From Rhizobium sp. G21 (GTDB lineage: Bacteria; Pseudomonadota; Alphaproteobacteria; Rhizobiales; Rhizobiaceae), in assembly GCF_014158035.1 (NCBI RefSeq), contig NZ_JACFXW010000001.1, forward strand, positions 4,194,001 through 4,258,000: 64,000 nucleotides of DNA. Reading direction: 5' to 3'. Below, in pieces: positions 40,531-49,733 of the stretch. Below the pieces are notes generated by a model. That model had not been told where the DNA came from. It did no database searches and was given only the letters and a program-made list of their open reading frames with translations. The stretch's first letter is position 1, and each line of letters opens with the position of its first letter. The translations under genes were made by a program, and so were the position numbers.

Positions 40531-42812
40531 ATGAGTTGCTGCGCTCCCGGAACAGAAGGCGCGATCGCGGCGGATGTCGGTCTACCGCCCGCCGAGGAGA
40601 TCTGGCTGTCGTCGCGCCCTCTCGGCGAGGGTCGGCGTCAAAGCGATTTCAGCGTGCCCGACGTGCATTGCGGCGCTTGCATCACAGCGGTCGAGGGCGC
40701 TTTGCGCAAGCTGCCGGAAGTCGAGCGGGCGCGGGTGAACCTCTCGACCAAACGCGTGTCGGTGGTGTGGAAGGAGGAAACCGGCGGCGTCAAAGCCGAT
40801 CCCTCCCGCCTGATCGGCGCGATCCTCGGCGTCGGCTATCGGCCGCATCTGTTCCAGGATCTGGAAGCGGGCGCGGACGCGGAACGCCGCGACCACCTGC
40901 GCGCGCTGGCCGTGGCGGGCTTCGCGGCCACCAATATCATGCTGTTGTCGGTGTCGGTCTGGTCTGGGGCGGAAGCCTCGACGCGCGACCTGTTTCACTG
41001 GATCTCGGCGATGATCTGCGCGCCGGCGCTCGTCTATTCCGGCCGCTTTTACTATCGCTCGGCCTGGAATGCGCTGAGGCGCGGCCGCACCAATATGGAT
41101 GTGCCGATCGCGCTCGCCATCACGCTGTCCTACCTCATGTCGCTGTGGGAGACTATTCATCACGGCGATCACGCCTGGTTCGACGCCACCGCGTCGCTGC
41201 TGTTTTTTCTGCTGATCGGCCGCACGCTCGACCATCTGATGCGCGACAGGGCGCGCTCTGCCGTCATCGGGCTCGCGCGCCTGTCGCCGAAGGGCGCGAT
41301 GGCGATCGGAGCCGACGGCAAGCCGGAATACCGCCCCGTCGCCGACATCCGACGCGGCGACCGCCTGTCGGTCGCGGCCGGCGAGCGCCTGGCCGTCGAC
41401 GCCGTGGTGCTTTCTGGCGAGAGCGATATCGACTGGTCGATCGTCAATGGCGAAAGCGCGCCGCAGCCGACGCGGGCAGGGGACAAATTGCTCGCCGGCA
41501 CGATGAACCTGACCGGCGCGCTGACGGTCGAAGCTGCCGCAGAAGCCAAGGAATCCTTCCTGGCGGAGATCGTCAGCCTGATGGAAGCGGCGGAGGGCGG
41601 CAAAGCGCGTTATCGGCGGCTGGCGGATCGCGCCGCCCAGCTCTATTCGCCGGTCGTTCATTGCACCGCCTTCCTGTCGTTCCTCGGATGGGGGCTGATC
41701 GGCGGAGACTGGCACCAGGCGCTGCTGGTGGCGATTTCCGTGCTGATCATCACCTGCCCCTGCGCGCTCGGTCTCGCGGTGCCCGTGGTGCAGGTCATCG
41801 CCGCCGGCCGCCTGTTCCGCGAGGGCGTCATGGTCAAGGACGGCTCGGCCATGGAGCGGCTGGCGGAAGCGACGCATGCGCTGTTCGACAAGACCGGCAC
41901 ATTGACGCTCGGCAAACCGCGACTGGTCAATGCGGCGGATATCGCGCCGAAAGCGCTGGCGATGGCCGCCGGTCTCGCCGCCCATTCGCGGCATCCCGTC
42001 TCTCGCGCCATCCTGGCCGCTGCGCCTGTGGCGATGGCGGTCGAGACCGTAACCGAGATCCCCGGCGGCGGATTGGAAGCACGGAGAGCGGACGGCGTGT
42101 GGCGGCTCGGGGCGCGGGCTTTCGCGCTGGGAGCCTCATCGGTCGTCGATCCGAACCTGCCTTACACCGAAAGCGTGCTGTCGCTGGACGGCCGGGAACT
42201 CGCAGCCTTCCATTTCGAGGATGCGGTTCGCCCCGGCGCGGCCGAGACCATCCGGCGTCTCCACCGCCGGCGCATTCCAAGCGCGATCATTTCGGGCGAC
42301 CGCGAGCCGGTGGCGGCCGCGCTCGCGGAGCGTCTTGGAGTTCCGGCATGGCGCGCAGGCTTGACTCCCGAGGGCAAGGTCCGCGCCGTGGAGGAAGCCT
42401 CCGCTCGGGGCTTCAAGGTTTTGATGGTGGGCGACGGCATCAATGACGCGCCCGCGCTGCGCTCGGCGCATGTTTCGATCGCGCCGTCCACCGCCGCCGA
42501 TATATCGGCCGGCAGGCCGCGGATTTCGTGTTCATGCGCGACAATCTCGACGCGGTGTATCTGGCGGTCGACGTGTCACGACGGGCAGGACGACTGATCC
42601 GCCAGAATTTCGCGCTGGCCGTGGGCTATAACCTCATCGCGGTGCCGGTGGCGATCGCTGGGCTCGCCACGCCATTGGTCGCTTCCATCGCCATGTCGAC
42701 GTCGTCGATCATCGTGGTCGCCAATTCGCTTCGTCTCAATGGTCGCCGGCGCCTGGTCGACGCGGCGCCGGCGACGAAGGCTCCGATCGGAAAGGCGGTG
42801 CTTACGCCATGA
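40531..42812 (+). CDS. ccoI: Copper-translocating P-type ATPase CcoI (FixI; frame break near 42503)
   Basis: CcoI supplies copper for the CuB site of the cbb3 oxidase. The N-terminus has a Cys pair (MSCCAP) and a heavy-metal domain with [14 protein letters not shown]. Then come membrane helices, the actuator motif VNGESAPQ, the ion-binding [10 protein letters not shown] (CPC), phosphorylation site [14 protein letters not shown] motif [11 protein letters not shown] and hinge [14 protein letters not shown]. Near 42500-42505 the sequence reads ATATAT where ATAT is expected. Removing one AT restores [20 protein letters not shown] and the last two helices, giving about 759 residues. It overlaps ccoS by 4 bases. 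Confidence 0.92.
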
Positions 42813-42964
42813 ATATGCTGATCTATTTGATTCCCATGGCCCTGGGGTTGGGCGCGCTGGGACTGTTCGCCTTTCTCTGGTCCTTGAAGTCTGGCCAATA
42901 TGACGACCTCGACGGCGCCGCCTGGAGGGTGCTCGACGACGGCGACGGCAAACCCGGCGAATAA
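42809..42964 (+). CDS. ccoS: cbb3 oxidase maturation protein CcoS (FixS)
   Basis: This 51-residue single-span membrane protein begins [20 protein letters not shown] with one helix at about residues 3-24. [20 protein letters not shown] is the strongly conserved CcoS segment (W....GQ[YF]DDL.G...R.L). CcoS is needed for cofactor insertion into cbb3 oxidase. It starts inside the ccoI stop codon, closing ccoGHIS. A GC-rich hairpin (CCGCCGC/GCGGCGG, 42966-42991) follows immediately without a U-run. Confidence 0.93.
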   Translation: MNMLIYLIPMALGLGALGLFAFLWSLKSGQYDDLDGAAWRVLDDGDGKPGE

Positions 42965-43043
42965 ACCGCCGCCCAGCCTTGTCAGCGGCGGCGAGCCGCG
43001 TATAGTCCGGCCAAAACTAAATCGTTTTGGAAGGAACATCGTC

Positions 43044-44486
43044 ATGGAAAAGGCGGAAATCGGACTGATCGGTCTGGCGGTGATGGGCTCCAATCTGGCG
43101 CTCAACATTGCCGAGAAAGGCAACCGCATTGCGGTTTTCAACCGGTCTCCGGACAAGACCGACACCTTCTACGCCGAAGCCGGCGACCTCCAGGGCAAGC
43201 TCGTTCCCTGCAAGTCGCTCGAGGAATTCGTGGAAGCGATTCGTCCGCCGCGCCCCGTCATCATCATGGTGAAGGCCGGCGATCCGGTCGATGAACTGAT
43301 CGCCACCCTGCGCGATTATCTGTCGCCGGGCGACATCATCATCGATGCAGGCAACGCCAATTTCCGCGACACGATCCGCCGGTTCGAGGGTCTGGAGGAT
43401 TCTGGCCTGACCTTTATCGGCATGGGCGTGTCGGGCGGCGAAGAAGGCGCGCGCCATGGGCCGTCGATCATGGTCGGCGGCACGGAAGAGTCGTGGAAGC
43501 GAGTCGAGCCGGTGCTCACCTCCATCGCCGCCAAGTTCAAGGACGACCCTTGCGTCGCCTGGCTCGGCGAAAACGGCGCGGGCCATTTCGTCAAGACCAT
43601 CCACAACGGCATCGAATATGCCGATATGCAGATGATCGCCGAAATCTACGGCATCCTGCGCGACGGCTTGGGCATGTCGGCCGCCGAATGCTCCGAGATC
43701 TTCGGCACGTGGAACGAGGGTCGCCTGAACTCCTACCTGATCGAAATTTCCGAAGCCGTGCTCAAGGCCAACGACCCGATCACCGGCAAGCCGATGGTGG
43801 ACCTCATCGTCGACGCCGCCGGCCAGAAGGGCACCGGCAAATGGTCGGCGATCGAGGCCCAGAACATGGGCGTGCCGGCCACCGCGATCGAAGCGGCCGT
43901 CGCCGCGCGCAGCCTCTCGTCGTTCAAGGCGCAGCGCGAAGCCGCTGAAAAGATCCTCGGCCTGCCGGGTCAGGGCGCGATCAATCCGACAGACAAGGCC
44001 GCCTTCATCGCCGATCTCGAAATGGCGTTGCTCGCCGGCAAGATCGGCGCCTATGCGCAGGGCTTCGCCGTGATGGCGGAAGCCTCCAAGGAATTCGGCT
44101 GGTCGCTGCCGATGCCTGTTATCGCCAAGATCTGGCGCGCCGGCTGCATCATCCGGTCGCAGTTCCTCGACGAGATCACCTCGGCCTTCACCGCCATGCC
44201 GGACGCCGCCAACCTGATCGTGACGCCGGCTTTTGCGACCATGGTCAAGGAGACCGACGGACCGCTGCGTCGCGTCGTATCCGCCGCCGTGATGTCTGGT
44301 CTCCCGGTTCCGGCGCTGGCTTCGGCGCTCGGTTATTTCGACAGCTATCGCCGCGGCCGCGGCACGGCCAACCTCATCCAGGCGCAGCGCGATTTCTTCG
44401 GCGCTCATGGCTTCGACCGTCTCGACGGTGTCGACAAGCATCACGGTCCCTGGGGTTCCGGTCTCGCCGATTTCCAGAACGACTGA
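43044..44486 (+). CDS. gnd: 6-phosphogluconate dehydrogenase, decarboxylating
   Basis: This 480-residue cytosolic enzyme oxidises 6-phosphogluconate to ribulose 5-phosphate and CO2 with NADP. It starts MEKAEIGLIGLAVMGSNLAL with the Rossmann GLAVMGSNLALN. Further motifs are IIDAGNANFRDT, GMGVSGGEEGARHGPSIMVG (substrate-binding GVSGGEEGA), the catalytic Lys in GAGHFVKTIHNGIEYADMQ and the C-terminal QRDFFGAHGFDR. The length fits the long (dimeric) Gnd type. ATG 43044 has GGAAGGAA 7-13 bases upstream. It lies downstream of ccoS with a short gap and ends in its own terminator. Confidence 0.96.
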   Translation: MEKAEIGLIGLAVMGSNLALNIAEKGNRIAVFNRSPDKTDTFYAEAGDLQGKLVPCKSLEEFVEAIRPPRPVIIMVKAGDPVDELIATLRDYLSPGDIIIDAGNANFRDTIRRFEGLEDSGLTFIGMGVSGGEEGARHGPSIMVGGTEESWKRVEPVLTSIAAKFKDDPCVAWLGENGAGHFVKTIHNGIEYADMQMIAEIYGILRDGLGMSAAECSEIFGTWNEGRLNSYLIEISEAVLKANDPITGKPMVDLIVDAAGQKGTGKWSAIEAQNMGVPATAIEAAVAARSLSSFKAQREAAEKILGLPGQGAINPTDKAAFIADLEMALLAGKIGAYAQGFAVMAEASKEFGWSLPMPVIAKIWRAGCIIRSQFLDEITSAFTAMPDAANLIVTPAFATMVKETDGPLRRVVSAAVMSGLPVPALASALGYFDSYRRGRGTANLIQAQRDFFGAHGFDRLDGVDKHHGPWGSGLADFQND

Positions 44487-44508
44487 TCGTTTCGGCGCCA
44501 AATGTGAC

Positions 44509-44542
44509 GAGGGCGGGCCTATCGGTCCGCCCTTCGTTTTTA
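44509..44542 (+). terminator. Rho-independent terminator of gnd
   Basis: AGGGCGGGCC and GGTCCGCCCT form a near-perfect GC-rich stem around a TATC loop, followed after TCG by five T. Confidence 0.8.
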
Positions 44543-44576
44543 CGCTCCTCTCGTCGCAAGCTTGAGAGGAATGTCG

Positions 44577-45113
44577 ATGAAATCCCTGTTTTTGATGATG
44601 TTTTTGAGCGCGGCCACGGCCGCTTCGGCCGGGTCCCTGAGCGTCGAGAGTCCCGAAATGGCGACCGGCGCGCTGGCGCCGGCGCAGTTCGCCGATATGT
44701 TCGGCTGCTCGGGCGACAATGTCTCGCCCGAGGTTCGCTGGTCGGGCGCGCCCGAGGGAACAGAGAGCTTCGTGGTGACGATCTATGATCCCGACGCTCC
44801 GACCGGTTCGGGCTTCTGGCACTGGGTGGTGGCTGACATCCCCGCTGGCGTCGACTCGCTGCCCGCCGGCGCCGGCTCAGACCCCGCAAAGCTGCCAAAA
44901 GGCGCTCTTGCCGCGCGCAACGACGCCGGTGTTTCCGGCTTCCTCGGAGCCTGCCCGCCGCCCGGTTCGAAACATCGCTACATCCTGACCGTCAAGGCGC
45001 TCAAGACCGCGAAGCTGGGCGTGCCCGCAAACGCCACGCCGGCTATGATCGGCTTCGTCTCGAATATGGTCAAGCTGGATGAGGCCAGCATTGTCGCCAC
45101 CGGCGCGCGTTGA
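44577..45113 (+). CDS. Phosphatidylethanolamine-binding protein family (YbhB/YbcL type), exported
   Basis: This 178-residue protein has a signal peptide (MKSLFLMMFLSAATAASAGS) and the PEBP pattern: CSGDNVSPEVRWSGAPEGTE, VVTIYDPDAPTGSGFWHWVV (DPDAP...FWHW) and GFLGACPPPGSKHRYILTV. Those three segments form the anion-binding pocket in bacterial YbhB/YbcL proteins, related to Raf kinase inhibitor protein. I begin at ATG 44577, which leaves GAGAGGA at proper spacing. ATG 44571 is too close to it. Function in bacteria is not settled. It stands alone after gnd and precedes an AraC-type regulator on the same strand. Confidence 0.87.
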   Translation: MKSLFLMMFLSAATAASAGSLSVESPEMATGALAPAQFADMFGCSGDNVSPEVRWSGAPEGTESFVVTIYDPDAPTGSGFWHWVVADIPAGVDSLPAGAGSDPAKLPKGALAARNDAGVSGFLGACPPPGSKHRYILTVKALKTAKLGVPANATPAMIGFVSNMVKLDEASIVATGAR

Positions 45114-45153
45114 TAGACAATTTGCGATCCCAGCGCCCTTTGGCGTGGGAGCA

Positions 45154-45978
45154 ATGGAGCAGGCCTTGCGTCATCTTCTGGCAGCCCGCCCGGGCATCGG
45201 CGCCACCGGCCATATCACCCAGGCAGGTCGGCTCGGCTACACCTCGATCACCAACGATCTGCCGTTGATCATCATGATCAGGCGCGGCCACAAGCTCATC
45301 CAGTCTTCCGGGACGTCGATCCGGATCGACGAGGGAGAGGCGGTCGCCATCGCCGCCGGACAGGCGATCGATTTCGAGAATGTCGCGGCCGAAGACGGCG
45401 ATTACGAGGCGCGTTGGCTGGTGTTTGACCCGTCGGTCGTCGCGGGTTTCCCGCCGCCCGCGGCGGCGTTGCCGATTGCCGCCCCGCAGAGCCTCGGTCG
45501 CATGCCGCCCGGGCTTTTAAAAGCCTATGAGCAGGCCGTTGAGGCATTGACGGACGAGGATGAGGTTCCGGACCTCGTGGCCCGCCACAAACTGGGCGAA
45601 CTGCTCGTCTGGCTGGCCTCGGCCGGGTGGCGTTTTCCGCCTGCGGTCCAGGAAAGCTATACGGCGCGCATACGCCGTCTCGTCGGCGCCCGACCGCATG
45701 GCGTCTGGTCGGGTGCGGAAATCTGCGCGCATCTGGCCGTGAGCAAGGCGACGCTGCGCCGGCGACTGTCGGAAGAGGGGACCAGCCTGCGGGCGGTGTT
45801 GGCCGATGTGCGCATGACGCATGCGATGCAGCTTCTGCAATGTTCTCGGCTGCCGGTGTCCGAAATCGCCGCCCGGGCCGGCTTCGAATCGCAAAGCCGT
45901 TTCGCCATCCGCTTCCGCCACCGCTTCGGCTTTCCGCCGAGCGCGATCCGCGGTCACCGCAGGGTTCAACCGGGATAG
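45154..45978 (+). CDS. AraC-family transcriptional regulator
   Basis: The protein has about 274 residues. The N-terminal half (GHITQAGRLGYTSITNDLPL then IIMIRRGHK) is a cupin-like sensor. The C-terminal half has two helix-turn-helix units: GAEICAHLAVSKATLRRRLS and LPVSEIAARAGFESQSRFAI, then FRHRFGFPPSAIR, the typical AraC signature. I start at ATG 45154 with GGGAGC just upstream. The open frame extends further up without a better start. Its 3' end overlaps that of the convergent LacI-type gene by 13 bases. The target is unknown. The adjacent PEBP or sugar genes are possible. Confidence 0.88.
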   Translation: MEQALRHLLAARPGIGATGHITQAGRLGYTSITNDLPLIIMIRRGHKLIQSSGTSIRIDEGEAVAIAAGQAIDFENVAAEDGDYEARWLVFDPSVVAGFPPPAAALPIAAPQSLGRMPPGLLKAYEQAVEALTDEDEVPDLVARHKLGELLVWLASAGWRFPPAVQESYTARIRRLVGARPHGVWSGAEICAHLAVSKATLRRRLSEEGTSLRAVLADVRMTHAMQLLQCSRLPVSEIAARAGFESQSRFAIRFRHRFGFPPSAIRGHRRVQPG

Positions 45979-47015
45979 ACGAGGCTGCCGTCCGGCATGC
46001 TGATGGATTGCAGCCGTTCGGGAGGGACGCCTTCGATACGGCCGAGCACCGCCTTGGCGAGTTCTCGGCCCGCGAGCCGGATGTCTTCGTTCACCGTCAT
46101 GATGCCGGGATGCATGTAGCGCAGCAGGTCGGCCGGCTGCTTGGACACCATGTCAAGATCCTCGCCGATCTTCAAGCCGAGCGCTTCCGCCGCCGAAGCG
46201 ATCGCCACCGCGCCGGCGCTCGAGCCGGCGATGAAGCCGTCGACGCGGCCTTTGCCGGAGAACAACTCCAAAGCCGCCTTGTGAATCTGGTTCATCGAAT
46301 TGTCGAGATAGACGTCGGAGAACGGCGCCGCCTCGGCGCCGAAATCGCGAAGCCCCCGCGCAAAGCCCGACCGCATATGCCGGTGATAGGTGTAGCGCGG
46401 CATCGGCTCGAGAATGGCGATGCGCTTTCGCCCGTTCGCGGTGAGGCGCCGCACGGCTTCATAGGCATAGGAGTCGTTGTCGAAATCATGGAAGGGATGG
46501 GCGATGCCCATATCCGTGCGGCCATGCGTGACGAAGGGCAGGTTTCTCTCGGTCAACAGCCGAATGCGCGCATCGTCGGGTTCTGTGGAGGACAGGATCA
46601 CGCCGTCTGCGGAGCCGGTGTCGAGGATATAGCGCACCGGCGTCATCGGATCGCGATCGGCCGAATAGGGCGTCACGATCAGATGATAGCTGGTGTTGGC
46701 GAGAATTTCCGAAATGCCGTAGACGATATGGGTCGTCAGGCCCATCAACTCTTCGGAGAGATTGAGGATAAGGCTGATGACATTCGTCTTGCCGGTGCGC
46801 AGGCGTACACCGGCGCGGTTGGGATAATAACCGATCTGGCTGGCGACCAGCCGCACCCGCTCCTTGGTCTCCTGGCTTATGTCGGGCGCGTCCTTCAACG
46901 CGCGCGACACCGTCGTGACGCCGAGCCCGGTCATGAATGCGATCGTCTTCAAAGTCGGGCGCTCCCCGGCGCCGGACCATTGCTCGCTTGCTGAGCACCC
47001 TTCATCATCGTTCAT
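45966..47015 (-). CDS. LacI-family transcriptional regulator of the sugar operon
   Basis: This 349-residue repressor has the N-terminal DNA-binding domain at about residues 21-70 (TLKTIAFMTGLGVTTVSRAL then KDAPDISQETKERV), with the LacI helix-turn-helix and hinge. A periplasmic-binding-protein-like sensor follows (VISLILNLSEELMGLTTHIV, DGVILSSTEPDDARI, AGRELAKAVLGRIEG). It is divergent from the sugar-binding-protein gene. Two LacI-type candidate operators (47091-47102 and 47414-47425) lie in the intergenic region. It probably represses the downstream sugar uptake and hydrolase genes and itself, with a sugar from that pathway as inducer. Residues 1-20 before the HTH are unusual but in frame. 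Confidence 0.9.
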   Translation of the reverse strand: MNDDEGCSASEQWSGAGERPTLKTIAFMTGLGVTTVSRALKDAPDISQETKERVRLVASQIGYYPNRAGVRLRTGKTNVISLILNLSEELMGLTTHIVYGISEILANTSYHLIVTPYSADRDPMTPVRYILDTGSADGVILSSTEPDDARIRLLTERNLPFVTHGRTDMGIAHPFHDFDNDSYAYEAVRRLTANGRKRIAILEPMPRYTYHRHMRSGFARGLRDFGAEAAPFSDVYLDNSMNQIHKAALELFSGKGRVDGFIAGSSAGAVAIASAAEALGLKIGEDLDMVSKQPADLLRYMHPGIMTVNEDIRLAGRELAKAVLGRIEGVPPERLQSISMPDGSLVYPG

Positions 47016-47090
47016 TCCTTGTATGCCCCGCCCGCGTCCTACGCCACTTTGACGCCCGGCGCCACGCCATCCTCCGGCAATCGCAAAAAT

Positions 47091-47102
47091 CTGTAACGTT
47101 GC
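47091..47102. promoter_or_regulatory. Candidate LacI-type operator 1
   Basis: CTGTAACGTTGC, extending to CTGTAACGTTGCAG with one mismatch in symmetry, has the central AACGTT typical of LacI-family sites. It lies 76 bases upstream of the regulator start. The same 12-mer with one change occurs inverted at 47414-47425. Confidence 0.55.
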
Positions 47103-47413
47103 AGTTGTTTTGTCGAGAGACATTCGTTGCGGCGGCGCACAACCTGGTATTGCTGCAGTCGCGAGCGGTGGGCAAATTCTTTTCGCGGGCGCCAAAGAAA
47201 GTCGAGGGCGCGCCGTGTCTTTGCGATGAGTAATAGAACAATAAATACAATTACTTAAAGTCATTTTTCATGTCTTGAATACGTGCCGTTCGACAGCCTA
47301 CTAAAGAGTAGGCATAAGCCGGATAAATCGTTTGAAAGGGGTTTACATCGAGCCTCGAAAAAAATAGCATCTTGATGGTTGCAGGGTTGGAGACTTTCGA
47401 ATAAGTTTTTCCG

Positions 47414-47425
47414 GCAACGTTTCAG
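47414..47425. promoter_or_regulatory. Candidate LacI-type operator 2
   Basis: On the minus strand the sequence reads CTGAAACGTTGC, 11 of 12 identical with operator 1. It lies 15 bases before the start of the sugar-binding protein gene, where a bound repressor would block initiation or elongation. Confidence 0.5.
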
Positions 47426-47440
47426 TGAGGGAGGAGACTC

Positions 47441-48676
47441 ATGAACATTCGCCTTTTCGCAGGGGCCCTGGCGGCTTCCGTTTCGCTGTCCTTCGGCATC
47501 GCTCACGCAGCGGATCTCGAAGTGACCCATTGGTGGACATCCGGCGGTGAAGCCGCCGCCGTGCAGGAGCTCGCCAAGGCGTTCGACGCCACCGGCAACA
47601 AGTGGGTCGACGGCGCCATCGCCGGTTCGGGCGGCACCGCCCGTCCGATCATGATCAGCCGCATCACCGGCGGCGACCCGATGGGCGCAACCCAGTTCAA
47701 CCATGGTCGTCAGGCCGAGGAACTGGTTCAGGCCGGTCTGATGCGCGACCTGACCGACGTCGCCACCAAGGAAAAGTGGAAGGATGTCATCAAGCCGGCG
47801 AGCCTGCTCGACAGCTGCACGATCGACGGCAAGATCTATTGCGCCCCGGTCAACATCCACTCCTGGCAGTGGCTGTGGCTGTCCAACGCCGCATTCAAGA
47901 CTGCTGGCGTGGCTGTTCCGAAGAACTGGGATGAATTCGTCGCCGCCGCCCCGGCTCTCGAAAAAGCCGGCATCGTTCCGCTCGCCGTGGGCGGTCAGCC
48001 CTGGCAGGCCGCCGGCGCCTTCGACGTGCTGATGGTCGCCATCGCCGGCAAGGACACCTTCTACAAGGTGTTCAAGGACAAGGACGCCGAAATGGCTGCC
48101 GGACCTGACATCGCCAAGGTGTTCAAGGCCGCCGACGACGCGCGTCGCATGTCCAAGGGCACCAATGTGCAGGATTGGAACCAGGCCACCAATATGGTCA
48201 TCACCGGCAAGGCCGGCGGCCAGATCATGGGTGACTGGGCGCAGGGCGAATTCGCTCTGGCTGGCCAGAAGGCGGGCGTCGACTATTCCTGCCTTCCGGG
48301 CCTCGGCGTCAACGAAATCATCTCGACCGGTGGCGACGCCTTCTACTTCCCGGTGCTCAAGGATGAAGAGAAGTCCAAGGCGCAGGACGTGCTGGCCGCG
48401 ACGCTGCTCGCCCCGGCAACCCAGGTCGCCTTCAATCTCAAGAAGGGCTCGCTGCCGGTGCGCGGCGACGTGGACCTGTCCGCCGCCAACGACTGCATGA
48501 AGAAGGGTCTCGACATTCTCGCCAAGGGCAATGTCATCGAGGGCACCGACCAGCTGCTTTCGGCCGACAGCCAGAAGCAGAAGGAAGATCTATTCTCCGA
48601 ATTCTTCGCCAACCCCTCCATCACCCCTGAAGACGCTCAGAAGCGCTTCGCGGATATCATCGCGAACGCCGACTAA
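47441..48676 (+). CDS. Extracellular sugar-binding protein, family 1
   Basis: This 411-residue periplasmic protein starts MNIRLFAGALAASVSLSFGI with a Sec signal peptide cleaved near AHAAD. The mature start LEVTHWWTSGGEAAAVQELA is typical of SBP_bac_1 proteins for sugars (HWWTSGGE). YCAPVNIHSWQWLWLSN and GQIMGDWAQGEF (W-x-x-G sugar-contact segments) also fit. It is the first gene of the operon controlled by the divergent LacI-type regulator. A 12-bp hairpin separates it from the permeases. Linked hydrolases suggest beta-mannosides or xylosides as ligands, by inference. Confidence 0.94.
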   Translation: MNIRLFAGALAASVSLSFGIAHAADLEVTHWWTSGGEAAAVQELAKAFDATGNKWVDGAIAGSGGTARPIMISRITGGDPMGATQFNHGRQAEELVQAGLMRDLTDVATKEKWKDVIKPASLLDSCTIDGKIYCAPVNIHSWQWLWLSNAAFKTAGVAVPKNWDEFVAAAPALEKAGIVPLAVGGQPWQAAGAFDVLMVAIAGKDTFYKVFKDKDAEMAAGPDIAKVFKAADDARRMSKGTNVQDWNQATNMVITGKAGGQIMGDWAQGEFALAGQKAGVDYSCLPGLGVNEIISTGGDAFYFPVLKDEEKSKAQDVLAATLLAPATQVAFNLKKGSLPVRGDVDLSAANDCMKKGLDILAKGNVIEGTDQLLSADSQKQKEDLFSEFFANPSITPEDAQKRFADIIANAD

Positions 48677-48693
48677 GAGCCGAAAGGTCGCCT

Positions 48694-48730
48694 GCGGGCC
48701 TGGCGGGAGACAGTCTCTCGCCAGGCCCGC
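48694..48730 (+). other. Strong hairpin between sugar-binding protein and permease genes
   Basis: GCGGGCCTGGCG (48694-48705) and CGCCAGGCCCGC (48719-48730) form a perfect 12-bp stem, and the loop holds a further GAGA/TCTC pair. No U-run follows. It starts 18 bases after the binding-protein stop and probably protects the upstream mRNA or partly terminates transcription, raising binding protein over permease. Confidence 0.65.
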
Positions 48731-48830
48731 GACAACCGGATCACGGGGAAAGCGACCGGGCGTCGCAGCGGAAGGCAACGCCTTCCATGCGCGCCCGTCG
48801 GCGTGATCCTGACAGAGGAGAGTTGTTCTG

Positions 48831-49733
48831 ATGACGGGCCAAGCGCATGCCAGTCGACCCAGCAAACTGTTTCGCAATCTGAATTCCAAGATCGCTTCGA
48901 TCCCGATGATCCTGACCGCCCTGGTGATTTTTCTGGGCGGCACGATCTGGACGGTCGTCTATTCCTTCACAAACTCCAAGCTGCTGCCGCGGCTGAAATT
49001 CGTGGGACTGGACCAGTATGAGCGGCTCTGGGATGCGCCGCGTTGGCAGATCTCGATCGAAAACCTCGCGATCTACGGCGTCCTGTCGCTGATCTTCAGT
49101 CTCGTGATCGGTTTCGTGCTGGCGGCGTTGATGGATCAGAAGATCCGTTTCGAAAACGCCTTCCGCACCATTTTCCTCTATCCTTTCGCTCTGTCCTTCA
49201 TCGTGACCGGTCTGGTCTGGCAGTGGATCCTCAACCCGGAATTCGGGGTGCAGTCGATCGTGCGCAGCCTGGGTTGGGACACCTTCACCTTCAATCCGCT
49301 CTATGAGCCCGACATCGTCATCTACGGCATCCTGATCGCGGGTCTCTGGCAGGGAACGGGGCTGATCATGTGCCTGATGCTCGCCGGCCTGCGCGGCATC
49401 GACGAAGACATCTGGAAGGCGGCGCGCGTCGACGGCATTCCGATGTGGAAGACCTATGTGTTCATCATCATTCCGATGATGCGGCCCGTCTTCATCACCA
49501 CGCTGGTCATCATCACGTCCGGCATCGTCCGCCTCTACGATCTCGTCGTCGCCCAGACGTCGGGTGGTCCCGGCATCGCCTCGGAAGTGCCGGCGAAATA
49601 TGTCTACGACTACATGTTCCAGGCGCAGAATCTCGGCCAAGGCTTCGCCGCATCGACCATGATGCTGCTCACCGTCGCCATCATCATCATTCCCTGGGCC
49701 TATCTCGAATTTGGAGGAAAGAAGCGTGTCTGA
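48831..49733 (+). CDS. Sugar ABC transporter permease 1 (MalF-type)
   Basis: This 300-residue inner-membrane protein begins MTGQAHASRPSKLFRNLNSK, with its first helix at about residues 25-45 (MILTALVIFLGGTIWTVVYS). It continues with five more helices and the EAA motif EDIWKAARVDGIPMWKTYVF at about residues 190-209, the contact with the ATPase. A C-terminal end WAYLEFGGKKRV is typical. GGAGAG precedes the ATG. It overlaps the next permease gene by 8 bases. Confidence 0.94.
   Translation: MTGQAHASRPSKLFRNLNSKIASIPMILTALVIFLGGTIWTVVYSFTNSKLLPRLKFVGLDQYERLWDAPRWQISIENLAIYGVLSLIFSLVIGFVLAALMDQKIRFENAFRTIFLYPFALSFIVTGLVWQWILNPEFGVQSIVRSLGWDTFTFNPLYEPDIVIYGILIAGLWQGTGLIMCLMLAGLRGIDEDIWKAARVDGIPMWKTYVFIIIPMMRPVFITTLVIITSGIVRLYDLVVAQTSGGPGIASEVPAKYVYDYMFQAQNLGQGFAASTMMLLTVAIIIIPWAYLEFGGKKRV

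Larger units (their letters stand above)
47016..47440. promoter_or_regulatory. Divergent control region of the LacI regulator and sugar operon
   Basis: This 425-base gap between divergent genes carries two related palindromic sites (see 47091 and 47414). The stretch 47230-47410 is A+T-rich and probably contains the promoter of the sugar-binding protein gene. GGGAGGAG lies just before its ATG. No other gene is evident. Confidence 0.6.
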
